41,871 nt of DNA, from the NCBI GenBank assembly GCA_947574055.1, contig CANPIC010000025.1, positions 1-41,871 of the forward strand. Reading direction: 5' to 3'. The notes below the pieces were generated by a model. The model saw nothing but the letters and a program-made list of their open reading frames with translations, did not search any database and was not told the origin of the DNA. The translations under genes and the position numbers were made by a program. This stretch comes from an uncultured bacterium. GTDB lineage: Bacteria > Bacillota > Clostridia > Lachnospirales > Lachnospiraceae. Shown here piece after piece: positions 16,494-25,068 of this stretch (positions within the stretch are counted from its first letter, which is position 1; every line of letters begins with the position of its first letter).

Positions 16494-18440
16494 TTACAGG
16501 TCTACGATAACAGGGGTATGTTTGAGTGCGGGAATCAGTTTATCCGTGAGGTCTGCCGTTCTGAATCTCAGACTGGCGGTATTGATACACGGATGGCAGG
16601 CAAAATATTCTGCCTGCAATACTTCGCGGTCGATAATAAGCTGTACTTTCCCTTCATGGTCATTCATCAGCCCCATGACAGAAACGGAACCGGGTGTCAG
16701 AGCAAGCAGGTCTTCCATCATATCTGCCGGGCCGAAAGAGAGCCGCGCCACGCCCAGCTTTGTGGAAAGGTCTTTGGTCACGAATTTCTTGTTGCCCGGC
16801 ATCAGCAGCAGATAAAACTTTGTCTGCTGGCGGTTACAGAGAAACAGATTCTTACAAATGTCTGCCTGCAGGATTTTGTCGATTTCCTGGCAGGCTTCTA
16901 TCGTGGCCAGGGCTTCATGGCTGATATGCATGTAGGGAATGTCCAGCAGATCGAGCAGATCATAGCAGCGGATTTCCTTTTCCGGCAGGCAGGAGAGATC
17001 AGCGGGCCGTCCCGGATGAAGCCGGGGATCGGAGAGAGCGCCGCCTGAGGTCTTGTTGTTGCCGATGGTTTCTTGGTCGGCGCCGGCTTTGCCTGTTGTC
17101 ATCTCTGCGTCTGTGTTAGAAGGATCGGACTCCGCATCTGTTGCCGCGCCATTGTTTTGCTCTGCGAGGAAAGCGGTGTCATGATCTGTTTCCGGCAATG
17201 TGAGCAGCACTTTTTCAATGCGGTTTTGTCGCAGAGAGCGGGCGCAGAGTGTGATGCCTGCCTCCGCAGTGATACTTTCCCCTTCGACAGGCAGCCGGTC
17301 CAGTGTGCCGATCAGAAGGCCGCCGATGGTATCATAATCTTCCGAGGCCAGGGCCGTGTTCAGGGCATTGTTCACATCATCCAGCTTCATACTGCCCTGT
17401 ACAAGATATTGGCCGTTGCCCATATCCTGAATCAGTTCTTCTTCATCCGCATCGTATTCATCACGGATTTCACCGACGATCTCTTCCAGGAGATCCTCCA
17501 GTGTAATCATGCCCACACAGGCGCCGTATTCATTGAGGACAAAGGCCACGTTCATAGTAGCCTTACGCATTTCCATCATCAGGTCAGCCGTTTTTTTGTA
17601 TTCGTACGTATAATACGCTTCGCGGAGGATATCCTGTATCCGGAAAGCACGTTTCCCCTGGACGAAGAGAAAATCCTTCACATTGACAATGCCGACCACG
17701 TTGTCGGTATCATTTTCATAGACGGGCACTCTGGTATACATAGATTCCCTAAAGACGGCCAGCAGTTCATTATAAGAAGCGTTGATGTCCACCATGGTGA
17801 TATCAATGCGGGGAATCATGATGTCTTTGGCATCCGAATCGCTGAAATCAAATACATTATAGATCATTTCCCGCTCTTCGCTTTCGATGGCGCCGTCCTC
17901 GTGGCTGACATCTACATAGGTTTTCAGATCACGTTCGGTCATGGAAGAGGCCTTTCCCTGCGTATCAATATGGAAAAGGTACATCACGCCGCCTGACAGT
18001 TTATCCACAAGAAAGATAATGGGAGTAAAGAGCAGCATCAGCAGATGGATGATACCGGCATAGGCGAGAGAAATTTTCTCGGCATTGTACATGGCCCATG
18101 TCTTGGGGGTGATCTCTCCAAAGAGCAGCACCAGCAGCGTGAGCATACCGGTCATGATACCCACCGCATAGCTGCCCCAGATGTGCAGGGCAAGGGTGGT
18201 CGCCAGTGAAGAGGCGGAAATATTGACAATATTGTTGCCGACCAAAATCGTACTGAGCATCTTACTGTAACGGTCGAGAATCCCCTGTACGGTAAGCGCT
18301 CTTTTGTTCCCCTCTTCCGTCAGGGTACGGATCCGCACCCGGTTGACGGTAGTCAGCGCCGTTTCTGCCGAAGAGAAAAAGGCAGAAAGCACAAGCAGCA
18401 AAAATAGTATGACAAATCCAGTGATACTTTCGGTATCCAA
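16494..18440 (-). CDS. CNNM/CorC-type membrane transporter fused to a ProX/YbaK prolyl-tRNA editing domain
   Basis: A 648-residue fusion (TTG start at 18440; GGGAGG at 18449-18454 lies 8 nt upstream; ATG at 18488 or 18461 would add 16 or 7 residues). Numbered from the 18488 start: residues about 20-175 are the DUF21 membrane domain (AFFSSAETALTTVNRVRIR, NNIVNISASSLATT, EITPKTWAMYNAEKI). Two CBS domains follow at about 210-345 (DIMIPRIDITMVD, MITLEDLLEEIVGEIRDEYD). A CorC/HlyC domain lies at about 348-430 and a Ser/Thr/Ala/Asp-rich linker at about 432-500. Residues about 503-664 match a ProX/PrdX-type deacylase (IPYMHISHEALATIEA, CKNLFL, YLLLMPGNKKF, LSFGPADMMEDLL, TPGSVSVMGLMND, HPCINTASL). 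CNNM/CorC proteins export or sense Mg2+ or Co2+; ProX-type domains hydrolyse mischarged Ala-tRNA-Pro. Both are known alone; the fusion is unusual. No frameshift or stop lies within the linker. Confidence 0.85.
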   Translation of the reverse strand: MDTESITGFVILFLLLVLSAFFSSAETALTTVNRVRIRTLTEEGNKRALTVQGILDRYSKMLSTILVGNNIVNISASSLATTLALHIWGSYAVGIMTGMLTLLVLLFGEITPKTWAMYNAEKISLAYAGIIHLLMLLFTPIIFLVDKLSGGVMYLFHIDTQGKASSMTERDLKTYVDVSHEDGAIESEEREMIYNVFDFSDSDAKDIMIPRIDITMVDINASYNELLAVFRESMYTRVPVYENDTDNVVGIVNVKDFLFVQGKRAFRIQDILREAYYTYEYKKTADLMMEMRKATMNVAFVLNEYGACVGMITLEDLLEEIVGEIRDEYDADEEELIQDMGNGQYLVQGSMKLDDVNNALNTALASEDYDTIGGLLIGTLDRLPVEGESITAEAGITLCARSLRQNRIEKVLLTLPETDHDTAFLAEQNNGAATDAESDPSNTDAEMTTGKAGADQETIGNNKTSGGALSDPRLHPGRPADLSCLPEKEIRCYDLLDLLDIPYMHISHEALATIEACQEIDKILQADICKNLFLCNRQQTKFYLLLMPGNKKFVTKDLSTKLGVARLSFGPADMMEDLLALTPGSVSVMGLMNDHEGKVQLIIDREVLQAEYFACHPCINTASLRFRTADLTDKLIPALKHTPVIVDL

Positions 18441-18534
18441 ATACGTAACCTCCCAGGTCATAACATTTGCAGTTACAGATCGGTGCATGCATGGCCCCGA
18501 TCATAAGTAAATGCCATCAAATCATGTGTGAATT

Positions 18535-18564
18535 ATCATATAATAAGTATCCGCCGATTGTCAA
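18535..18564 (-). promoter_or_regulatory. promoter of the CNNM-ProX gene
   Basis: Read on the minus strand: TTGACA (18564-18559), an 18-bp spacer and TATGAT (18540-18535). Transcription would start near 18528 and leave a leader of about 90 nt. Confidence 0.7.
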
Positions 18565-18611
18565 GTTCCGCGGCCTTTGCGCATATATTAAAATACGGGA
18601 GGTGTGTGATT

Positions 18612-18986
18612 ATGAAGGCATCGGCAAAAAATAATTCTTATGTCATTTTTTATCTGAAATGTCTGCTTTTTTCCTATATTCTGACAGTGGGGCTTTTGTT
18701 ATTTCTGGCACTGTTTCTGTACCGCTTCGGCCTGACGGAAAAGACAGTGTCCCTTGCCATTATTTTTATTTACATAGCGGCATCACTTTTTGCGGGATTT
18801 ATATCGGGAAAGAAGATAGGAAACCGGAAATTTCTCTGGGGACTGCTGGCAGGCGTTCTTTATTTTACCGTATTGCTGTGCGTTTCGCTGGTTCTGGATC
18901 ATGGCGCGGCAGGGATATCCGGCAATCTGGTGACGGTATTTTTCATTTGTGCGGGAGGCGGCATGCTGGGAGGTATGCTGGGATAG
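18612..18986 (+). CDS. TIGR04086-type four-helix membrane protein
   Basis: A 124-residue small membrane protein with four hydrophobic segments: LLFSYILTVGLLLFLALFLY, VSLAIIFIYIAASLFAGF, FLWGLLAGVLYFTVLLCVSL and a closing glycine-rich VFFICAGGGMLGGMLG. This length, pattern and place next to scfA match the TIGR04086 family common in Clostridia. Its function is unknown. ATG 18612 follows GGGAGG. Confidence 0.75.
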   Translation: MKASAKNNSYVIFYLKCLLFSYILTVGLLLFLALFLYRFGLTEKTVSLAIIFIYIAASLFAGFISGKKIGNRKFLWGLLAGVLYFTVLLCVSLVLDHGAAGISGNLVTVFFICAGGGMLGGMLG

Positions 18987-19049
18987 GCAGGTATGCCAGG
19001 GGTCCCTGTTTATCCATTGATGTTTGTCGTGCGAGTTCCCGGAAAGAGA

Positions 19050-19078
19050 TTGACCTTTGCGGGAAGGTGTGCTATACT
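19050..19078 (+). promoter_or_regulatory. promoter of scfA
   Basis: TTGACC (19050-19055), a 17-bp spacer and TATACT (19073-19078), about 100 bp before the scfA start codon. Confidence 0.75.
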
Positions 19079-19175
19079 TCTGTCCTGACAGGGATTCTTT
19101 TCCATTATGTATGTGGTTTTTCCCGGCTGTTATTTTGTGCAGTGCGGAGAAGCCCGGAAATCAGGAGGACGGAAT

Positions 19176-19322
19176 ATGAAACATATCAGAACATTAAACA
19201 CAAGAAACCTGCAGGAATCCATGAAAAAGGGCGGCTGCGGAGAGTGCCAGACATCCTGTCAGTCTGCCTGCAAGACATCCTGTACGGTAGGAAATCAGAG
19301 TTGCGAAAAGAGTAAGAAATAA
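19176..19322 (+). CDS. scfA: SCIFF six-cysteine ranthipeptide precursor
   Basis: A 48-residue ribosomal peptide with the SCIFF pattern (six cysteines in forty-five residues): MKHIRTLNTRNLQ leader-like start, then Cys at 21, 24, 28, 32, 36 and 43, close to the C terminus with a lysine-rich tail. Known SCIFF peptides receive thioether crosslinks from the radical SAM enzyme encoded next door. ATG 19176 has the SD AGGAGG. It is among the most conserved small genes of Clostridia; the biological role of the product is unknown. Confidence 0.93.
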   Translation: MKHIRTLNTRNLQESMKKGGCGECQTSCQSACKTSCTVGNQSCEKSKK

Positions 19323-19367
19323 GAACCGGAGGATGCGGCGGGGGATGCGGCATAATTTAAGAAAGAG

Positions 19368-19395
19368 ATAAGCAGCGGTCTACATCGCTGCTTAT
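19368..19395 (+). terminator. hairpin between scfA and scfB
   Basis: ATAAGCAGCG (19368-19377) pairs perfectly with CGCTGCTTAT (19386-19395). No T run follows (ATTACG), so it is more likely a processing or partial-termination hairpin that would let scfA be made in excess over scfB. Confidence 0.5.
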
Positions 19396-19429
19396 ATTAC
19401 GTTGGGCGTTACGGGAAAAGGAGTTTATT

Positions 19430-20836
19430 GTGGTTCACAGATATAAAAATAACGGCTTTTGCATTGTTCTGGATGTAAACAGTGGCTGTGTGCATGTGGT
19501 GGATGAGATTGTATATGATCTGATCCCGCTGGTACAGGCCGAGCTGGAAGCACAGGGAACAGGCAGCGACGGGACGGAGGATAAGATCCGGGCAGATGTG
19601 TGCGGACTTGCCGCGCGGGCCGGTGCACAGACAGGGTATACGCCGGAAATGTGCAAAGAAGCCATAGAGGAGATATTGGAATTAAAAAAATCGGGCATGC
19701 TGTTTACGGAGGATGTATATCGGGATTATATTTCTGCTATGAAAAACCGTCAGACAGTTGTGAAAGCACTCTGTCTGCACATTGCCCATGACTGTAATCT
19801 GGCCTGCCGCTACTGCTTTGCAGAGGAAGGGGAATACCATGGCAGACGGGCGCTGATGAGTTTTGAGACAGGAAAGGCGGCCCTGGATTTCCTGGTGAAG
19901 CAGTCGGGCAGCCGGGTGAATCTGGAAGTGGATTTTTTTGGCGGGGAGCCACTGATGAACTGGCAGGTGGTAAAGGAACTGGTGGCCTATGGGCGCAGCC
20001 TGGAAGAGCTGTATCACAAGAAATTTCGCTTTACACTGACGACCAACGGTATCCTGCTTGATGACGAGATAGAGGAATTTGTAAACCGTGAGATGAGCAA
20101 TGTGGTGCTGAGCATTGACGGCCGGCGGGAAGTCCATGACAGGATGCGGCCCTTCAGGGGCGGCCAGGGCAGTTATGACAGGGTCGTGCCAAAATATCAG
20201 AAGCTGGCAGAGAGCCGCGGGCAGCAGGACTATTATGTCCGGGGGACCTTTACCCGATATAACATGGATTTTTCGCAGGATGTACTGCACCTGGCGGATC
20301 TGGGATTTACCCAGATTTCCGTGGAGCCGGTGGTGGCGCCGGCGGAGGCGGATTATGCCATCCGCCCTTCGGATGTGCCGCGTATTCTGGAAGAGTATGA
20401 CCGGCTTGCTGCAGCGCTTTTGCAGCGGGAGAAGGAAGGAAAGGGTGTAACCTTTTTCCATTTTATGATAGATCTGGAAGGCGGCCCCTGTGTTGCCAAG
20501 CGGCTCTCGGGCTGTGGTTCGGGCTGTGAGTATCTGGCGGTGACGCCCTGGGGGGATCTGTATCCCTGCCATCAGTTTGTGGGGCAGGAGCAGTTCCTGA
20601 TGGGAAATGTGAGGGAAGGGATTCTCAGGACAGATATCAGGGATACATTCAAAGCCAGCAATGTATATACGAAGGACAAATGCAGAGACTGCTTTGCAAA
20701 ATTTTACTGCAGCGGCGGCTGTGCGGCAAATGCCTGGAATTTCCACAAAGATATCAATGATGCCTATGATATAGGCTGCGAGCTGCAGCGCAAGCGTGTG
20801 GAGTGTGCCATTATGATGAAAGCGGCGCAGAAGTAA
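19430..20836 (+). CDS. scfB: radical SAM SCIFF maturase (SPASM)
   Basis: A 468-residue radical SAM enzyme that installs thioether bonds in SCIFF. Residues 1-95 form the recognition (RRE-like) and linker part. The radical SAM motif CNLACRYC binds the catalytic [4Fe-4S] cluster, followed by DFFGGEPLMNW. The C-terminal SPASM region carries cysteines in GCGSGCEYL, LYPCHQF, and CRDCFAKFYCSGGCAANAWNF. The start is GTG 19430, with AAAGGAG 7 nt upstream. The gene lies 107 bp downstream of scfA. Confidence 0.93.
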   Translation: MVHRYKNNGFCIVLDVNSGCVHVVDEIVYDLIPLVQAELEAQGTGSDGTEDKIRADVCGLAARAGAQTGYTPEMCKEAIEEILELKKSGMLFTEDVYRDYISAMKNRQTVVKALCLHIAHDCNLACRYCFAEEGEYHGRRALMSFETGKAALDFLVKQSGSRVNLEVDFFGGEPLMNWQVVKELVAYGRSLEELYHKKFRFTLTTNGILLDDEIEEFVNREMSNVVLSIDGRREVHDRMRPFRGGQGSYDRVVPKYQKLAESRGQQDYYVRGTFTRYNMDFSQDVLHLADLGFTQISVEPVVAPAEADYAIRPSDVPRILEEYDRLAAALLQREKEGKGVTFFHFMIDLEGGPCVAKRLSGCGSGCEYLAVTPWGDLYPCHQFVGQEQFLMGNVREGILRTDIRDTFKASNVYTKDKCRDCFAKFYCSGGCAANAWNFHKDINDAYDIGCELQRKRVECAIMMKAAQK

Positions 20837-20862
20837 GGCCGGCGGATCAAAAAATGTGCCCG

Positions 20863-20940
20863 GGCGGCACTGGTCTCAGGGAAGAGGCGGTGTGCCGGAG
20901 GGAGCCGTAAATACAGACGACAGGTGGTAACCGTGCCGCC
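20863..20940 (+). other. inverted repeat before secDF (unassigned RNA structure)
   Basis: GGCGGCAC (20863-20870) and GTGCCGCC (20933-20940) can pair over a 62-nt interval upstream of secDF; GCCGGCGG also recurs at both ends. A structured leader is possible but no known riboswitch is recognised. Confidence 0.3.
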
Positions 20941-20977
20941 GGCGGACGGATGCGAAGCGAAAAAAGGAGAAACCAAG

Positions 20978-23173
20978 ATGAAGAAAAACAGAGCAGTTAT
21001 TACATTGCTCATCACGGTACTTGTACTGGGATTTTTATCCTATACGGCAGTGTGGGGTATCGGAGCAGAGAAATCAGGAGCGGCCGCCAATATCAAGCAG
21101 GGGCTTGATCTGGCCGGGGGTGTCAGCATTACGTATCAGGTGGTGGGAGAGGAAACACCTTCCGAAAGTGATATGAATGATACGATCTACAAGCTGCAGC
21201 GCCGTGTGGAGGGATACAGCACGGAAGCACAGGTCTATCAGGAGGGGAGTGATCGGATTAACATCGAGATACCGGGTGTATCGGATGCCAATGCCATACT
21301 GGATGAACTGGGGCAGCCCGGCTCTTTGTATTTTATGTCTTCCGACGGTGCTGAGGTGTTAAACGGCAACGATATCGCGGATGCGCAGGCAGGAACGCAG
21401 CGCGACAGCCGCATGGGGAATAATCAGTATGTTGTGCAGCTTACACTGACAGAAGAAGGCGCCACGAAATTTGCCGTGGCGACTGCTCTGGCAGCGCCCA
21501 ATCACGACGTGATTTTTATTATGTATGATGGTATGATTGTCAGCATGCCGACCGTAAATGAAGAGATCAAAGACGGGGTTGCGATTATCACAGGTATGCC
21601 CAGTTTTGAAGAAGCGGACAAGCTGGCTTCCACCATCCGGATCGGCGGACTGAAACTGGAACTGGAAGAACTTCGCTCCAATGTGGTAGGGGCGCAGCTT
21701 GGCTCGGAGGCTATCCGCACGAGCCTGCTGGCAGGTGCCATCGGTATGGCGCTGGTTGTGCTGTTTATGATCGTCATTTATTTCGTTCCCGGACTTGCCG
21801 CATCCCTGGCGCTGGGTATCTATGTGGGGCTGATGATTGTGCTGCTCAATGGGTTTGATATTACGCTGACCCTGCCGGGCATTGCGGGTATCATTCTTTC
21901 CATTGGGATGGCAGTGGATGCCAATGTGATTATTTTTGCCAGAATCCGCGAGGAACTGGCGACCGGCAAGACTGTTCAGTCGTCCATGCGCATCGGCTTC
22001 CAGAAAGCGCTCTCGGCCATTATAGACGGCAATGTAACCACACTGATTGCAGCACTGGTGCTGGGCATCAAAGGCAGCGGCAGTGTGAGAGGCTTTGCAC
22101 AGACACTGGCACTTGGTATCGTCGTTTCCATGTTTACCGCTTTGTTTGTGACCCGGCTGATACTCAATGCATTGTTTGCCCTTGGCCTGAAAGATGTGAA
22201 ATATTATGGTGTGGGCAAAGAAAAGAAAGCCCGTGATTTCCTCTCCAAAAAAGCAATCTTTTTCGCAGTTTCCGTGCTGGTGATCGGGGCAGGGTTTGTC
22301 TGTATGGGAATCAATACATCTTCCACAGGAGATGCGCTCAATTACAGCCTTGAATTTAAGGGCGGTACTTCCACCAATGTCACTTTTCTTGCGGATATGA
22401 GTATCGAAGAGATTGATGCCAGTGTGGTGCCGCTGATTGAAGAAGTGACCGGAGACGGCAATGTGCAAGCGCAGAAAGTAAGCGGCGGCAATGAGGTGAT
22501 CTTTAAGACCAGGACCCTTTCCGTGGAGGAGAGAGAACAGCTGAACGGTAAGCTGGCGGAGCAGTTTGGTGTCGATACGGAAAAGATCACGGCGGAGACC
22601 ATCAGTTCCACCATCAGTTCCGAAATGCGCAGCGATGCCATCGTGGCGGTTGCCATTGCCACGGTTTGTATGCTTTTGTATATCTGGTTCCGGTTCAAGG
22701 ATATTCGTTTTGCAGCCAGCGCTGTGATTGCCCTGCTTCATGATGTGCTGGTGGTACTGGCATTTTATGCACTGGCAAAGATATCGGTGGGCAGTACTTT
22801 TATCGCCTGCATGCTTACCATTGTCGGGTACTCGATCAATGCCACCATCGTCATCTTTGACCGTATCAGAGAGAATCTGAAAGGAGCAGCAAAAGGTGAG
22901 GCACTGGCGGATACTGTTAACCGGAGTATTACGCAGACACTTTCGAGAAGTATCTTTACTTCGCTTACCACGTTCTTTATGGTGGGCGCCTTGTATGTGA
23001 TGGGTGTCACATCAATCCGTGAGTTTGCGCTGCCGTTGATGGCAGGTATTCTCTGCGGCACTTATTCTTCTATCTGCCTGGCAGGTGCGTTCTGGTATGT
23101 GATGCGGACCAAGATGGCGGCAGGCAGAGAGGGCGGCAAGCCTGAAAAAGGGAAAAAAGCAGCAAAACCGTGA
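20978..23173 (+). CDS. secDF: protein translocase subunit SecDF (fused)
   Basis: A 731-residue fusion of SecD and SecF, a proton-driven helper of Sec-dependent protein export. The SecD half begins with one helix then GLDLAGGVSITYQV, a large extracytoplasmic domain and five helices with GIAGIILSIGMAVDANVIIFARIREE. The SecF half begins at about residue 410 (AIFFAVSVLVIGAGFVCMG), with LEFKGGTSTNV, VIALLHDVLVVLAFYAL and GYSINATIVIFDRIRENL. Start at ATG 20978 after AAAAGGAG. Its place after scfAB and before recJ is the usual clostridial order. Confidence 0.95.
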   Translation: MKKNRAVITLLITVLVLGFLSYTAVWGIGAEKSGAAANIKQGLDLAGGVSITYQVVGEETPSESDMNDTIYKLQRRVEGYSTEAQVYQEGSDRINIEIPGVSDANAILDELGQPGSLYFMSSDGAEVLNGNDIADAQAGTQRDSRMGNNQYVVQLTLTEEGATKFAVATALAAPNHDVIFIMYDGMIVSMPTVNEEIKDGVAIITGMPSFEEADKLASTIRIGGLKLELEELRSNVVGAQLGSEAIRTSLLAGAIGMALVVLFMIVIYFVPGLAASLALGIYVGLMIVLLNGFDITLTLPGIAGIILSIGMAVDANVIIFARIREELATGKTVQSSMRIGFQKALSAIIDGNVTTLIAALVLGIKGSGSVRGFAQTLALGIVVSMFTALFVTRLILNALFALGLKDVKYYGVGKEKKARDFLSKKAIFFAVSVLVIGAGFVCMGINTSSTGDALNYSLEFKGGTSTNVTFLADMSIEEIDASVVPLIEEVTGDGNVQAQKVSGGNEVIFKTRTLSVEEREQLNGKLAEQFGVDTEKITAETISSTISSEMRSDAIVAVAIATVCMLLYIWFRFKDIRFAASAVIALLHDVLVVLAFYALAKISVGSTFIACMLTIVGYSINATIVIFDRIRENLKGAAKGEALADTVNRSITQTLSRSIFTSLTTFFMVGALYVMGVTSIREFALPLMAGILCGTYSSICLAGAFWYVMRTKMAAGREGGKPEKGKKAAKP

Positions 23174-23254
23174 ATTTGGACAGGTGCACAGAGCGGTCTG
23201 TATAAGACTGATCTGAGTGGTTATGTTTTCGGAAAATCAGGTATGATAAAGCAG

Positions 23255-23281
23255 GGAACCCTCCCGGGACGGGAGGGTTCC
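23255..23281 (+). terminator. hairpin after secDF
   Basis: A perfect 11-bp stem (GGAACCCTCCC, 23255-23265, and GGGAGGGTTCC, 23271-23281) with a GGGAC loop. Only a weak T-rich tail follows, so it may be a partial terminator before recJ. Confidence 0.6.
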
Positions 23282-23335
23282 TCTGTTCAATGGAGAAGTG
23301 GCTCAAAGTAGCAGCAAAACATGGGGAGACAGGAC

Positions 23336-25057
23336 ATGAAACAGGAAAAATGGTTTGTAGCGGCCAAACGGGCCGACTTTGCACAAATAGGCCAGCGGTT
23401 TTCCATTGATCCGGTGGTGGCCCGGCTGATCCGCAACAGGGATATCGAGGGGGAAGAGGCTGTACAGAAATATCTCCATGGCGGCCTGGAGGATCTTTAT
23501 GCGCCGGAACGGATGAAGGGGGTTTCGCAGGCGGCGGAAATCCTGCTGGGGAAGAGAAAAGAGCACAGGAAAATACGGATCATCGGTGATTATGATATTG
23601 ACGGCGTTATGGCGGCTTATATTTTAAAGACTGGTCTGGACCGGGTGGGAGCAGAGGCGGATGTCGTGATTCCGCACCGGATTTCCGATGGTTATGGGCT
23701 GAATGACGGACTGATCGAGGCTGCCCACAAGGAAGGGGTCGATACCATCCTTACTTGTGATAACGGGATTGCCGCGGCGCCGCAGACAAGGTATGCCCAT
23801 GAACTGGGCATGACGGTGATTGTGACCGATCATCATGAAGTCCCATACGAAGAAGCAGAGGGGGTCCGCCGTTATCTGCTTCCGCCTGCGGCGGCAGTGG
23901 TCGACCCGAAACAGCCGGGCTGTGACTATCCTTTTTCCGGGATTTGCGGCGCTGTTGTGGCGATGAAACTGATGCAGGCATTGTATGATTTGGCAGGCAT
24001 CGGCAGTGCCGCCGCGCTGGAGGATTTTCTGGAGATGGCTGCCTTTGCCACAGTGGGAGATGTGATGGAACTGGTGGATGAGAATCGGATCCTGGTCAGA
24101 TACGGACTGAAAAAGATGAGCAGGACTGCCAATCCCGGTCTGCGGGCCCTGCTGGAAGTGTGTGAACTGGGCGGCAGCGAACTGAGTGCCTATCATATCG
24201 GCTTTGTGCTGGGGCCCTGTCTGAATGCCACAGGGCGTCTGGATACAGCCAGACGCGCGCTGTCGCTTCTCATGACTCCTGACAAAGAGGCGGCTCTGCC
24301 GATTGCCATGGATTTAAAACATATGAACGAAAGCCGCAAAGAGATGACCCAGGCGGGGGTGGAGGCGGCGGAGAAGCTGATACGGGAGCAGGGGCTTGGC
24401 GAGCGAAAGGTGCTGGTACTATATCTGCCGGACTGTCATGAAAGTCTGGCGGGGATCATTGCCGGACGAATCCGGGAACTGTATGGCCGGCCCGTCTTTG
24501 TCCTGACAAACGGAGAAGACGGCGTAAAGGGGTCCGGCCGTTCTATCGAAGCCTATTCCATGTATGAAGAGATGAGTAAATGTAAAGACTTATTTACTAA
24601 ATATGGGGGACATAAGATGGCGGCCGGGCTTTCGCTGCCGGAGGAACGTGTACCGTTGTTTGCAGAACAGATCGAACGAAACTGCTCTCTGGCACATGAA
24701 GAACTGGCGGAAAAAGTGCATATTGATATGCAGATGCCATTTGGCTATGTGAACGAGGCGCTGGTCCGTCAGTTCTCTCTGCTGGAACCTTTCGGGAACG
24801 GCAACCGCCGTCCCCTGTTTGCCTGTAAAAATGTGGAATTGCTGGAGAGCCGGATTCTGGGCAAGAGCGGCCGGGTGGGGAAATATACGGTCAGGGATGA
24901 AAACAGGATGCGGTATGAACTGACTTATTTTGGAGAGCAGAAGGCTCTTCTTTCCTGCTGGGAAGAAAAGAAAAAAATACATGTCACCTATTATCCGCAG
25001 CTGCATACATATCGGGGCAGGACAGAAATGCAGTTTGTTTTGCAGAATTATATGTAA
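23336..25057 (+). CDS. recJ: single-stranded-DNA exonuclease RecJ
   Basis: A 573-residue exonuclease that degrades single-stranded DNA 5'-3' in recombination and repair. DHH-family motifs are complete: IGDYDIDGV (residues about 83-91), CDNGIAA, VTDHHE with the DHH triad at about 175-177, GICGAVVA, and, in the DHHA1 part, the GPCLNATGRLDTA motif, SGRSIEAYSMYE and GGHKMAAGLSL. An OB-fold-like C terminus follows (FGNGNRRPLFACKNV). ATG 23336 follows GGGGAGA; an ATG 15 nt upstream is possible. Confidence 0.95.
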   Translation: MKQEKWFVAAKRADFAQIGQRFSIDPVVARLIRNRDIEGEEAVQKYLHGGLEDLYAPERMKGVSQAAEILLGKRKEHRKIRIIGDYDIDGVMAAYILKTGLDRVGAEADVVIPHRISDGYGLNDGLIEAAHKEGVDTILTCDNGIAAAPQTRYAHELGMTVIVTDHHEVPYEEAEGVRRYLLPPAAAVVDPKQPGCDYPFSGICGAVVAMKLMQALYDLAGIGSAAALEDFLEMAAFATVGDVMELVDENRILVRYGLKKMSRTANPGLRALLEVCELGGSELSAYHIGFVLGPCLNATGRLDTARRALSLLMTPDKEAALPIAMDLKHMNESRKEMTQAGVEAAEKLIREQGLGERKVLVLYLPDCHESLAGIIAGRIRELYGRPVFVLTNGEDGVKGSGRSIEAYSMYEEMSKCKDLFTKYGGHKMAAGLSLPEERVPLFAEQIERNCSLAHEELAEKVHIDMQMPFGYVNEALVRQFSLLEPFGNGNRRPLFACKNVELLESRILGKSGRVGKYTVRDENRMRYELTYFGEQKALLSCWEEKKKIHVTYYPQLHTYRGRTEMQFVLQNYM

Positions 25058-25068
25058 GGGAGAGAGTG

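Noticed and set aside
16308..17996. Two long plus-strand frames opposite the CNNM-ProX gene
   Set aside because: They run antisense to a gene with complete recognised domains on the other strand.
20921..20960. T-box-like string GGTGGTAACC before secDF
   Set aside because: It does not match the T-box consensus (AGGGTGGNACCGCG) and no specifier loop or terminator pair is visible.
21359..22741. Long minus-strand frame inside secDF
   Set aside because: secDF is fully recognised on the plus strand; the minus frame is rich in residues typical of reverse-read membrane helices and has no family match.
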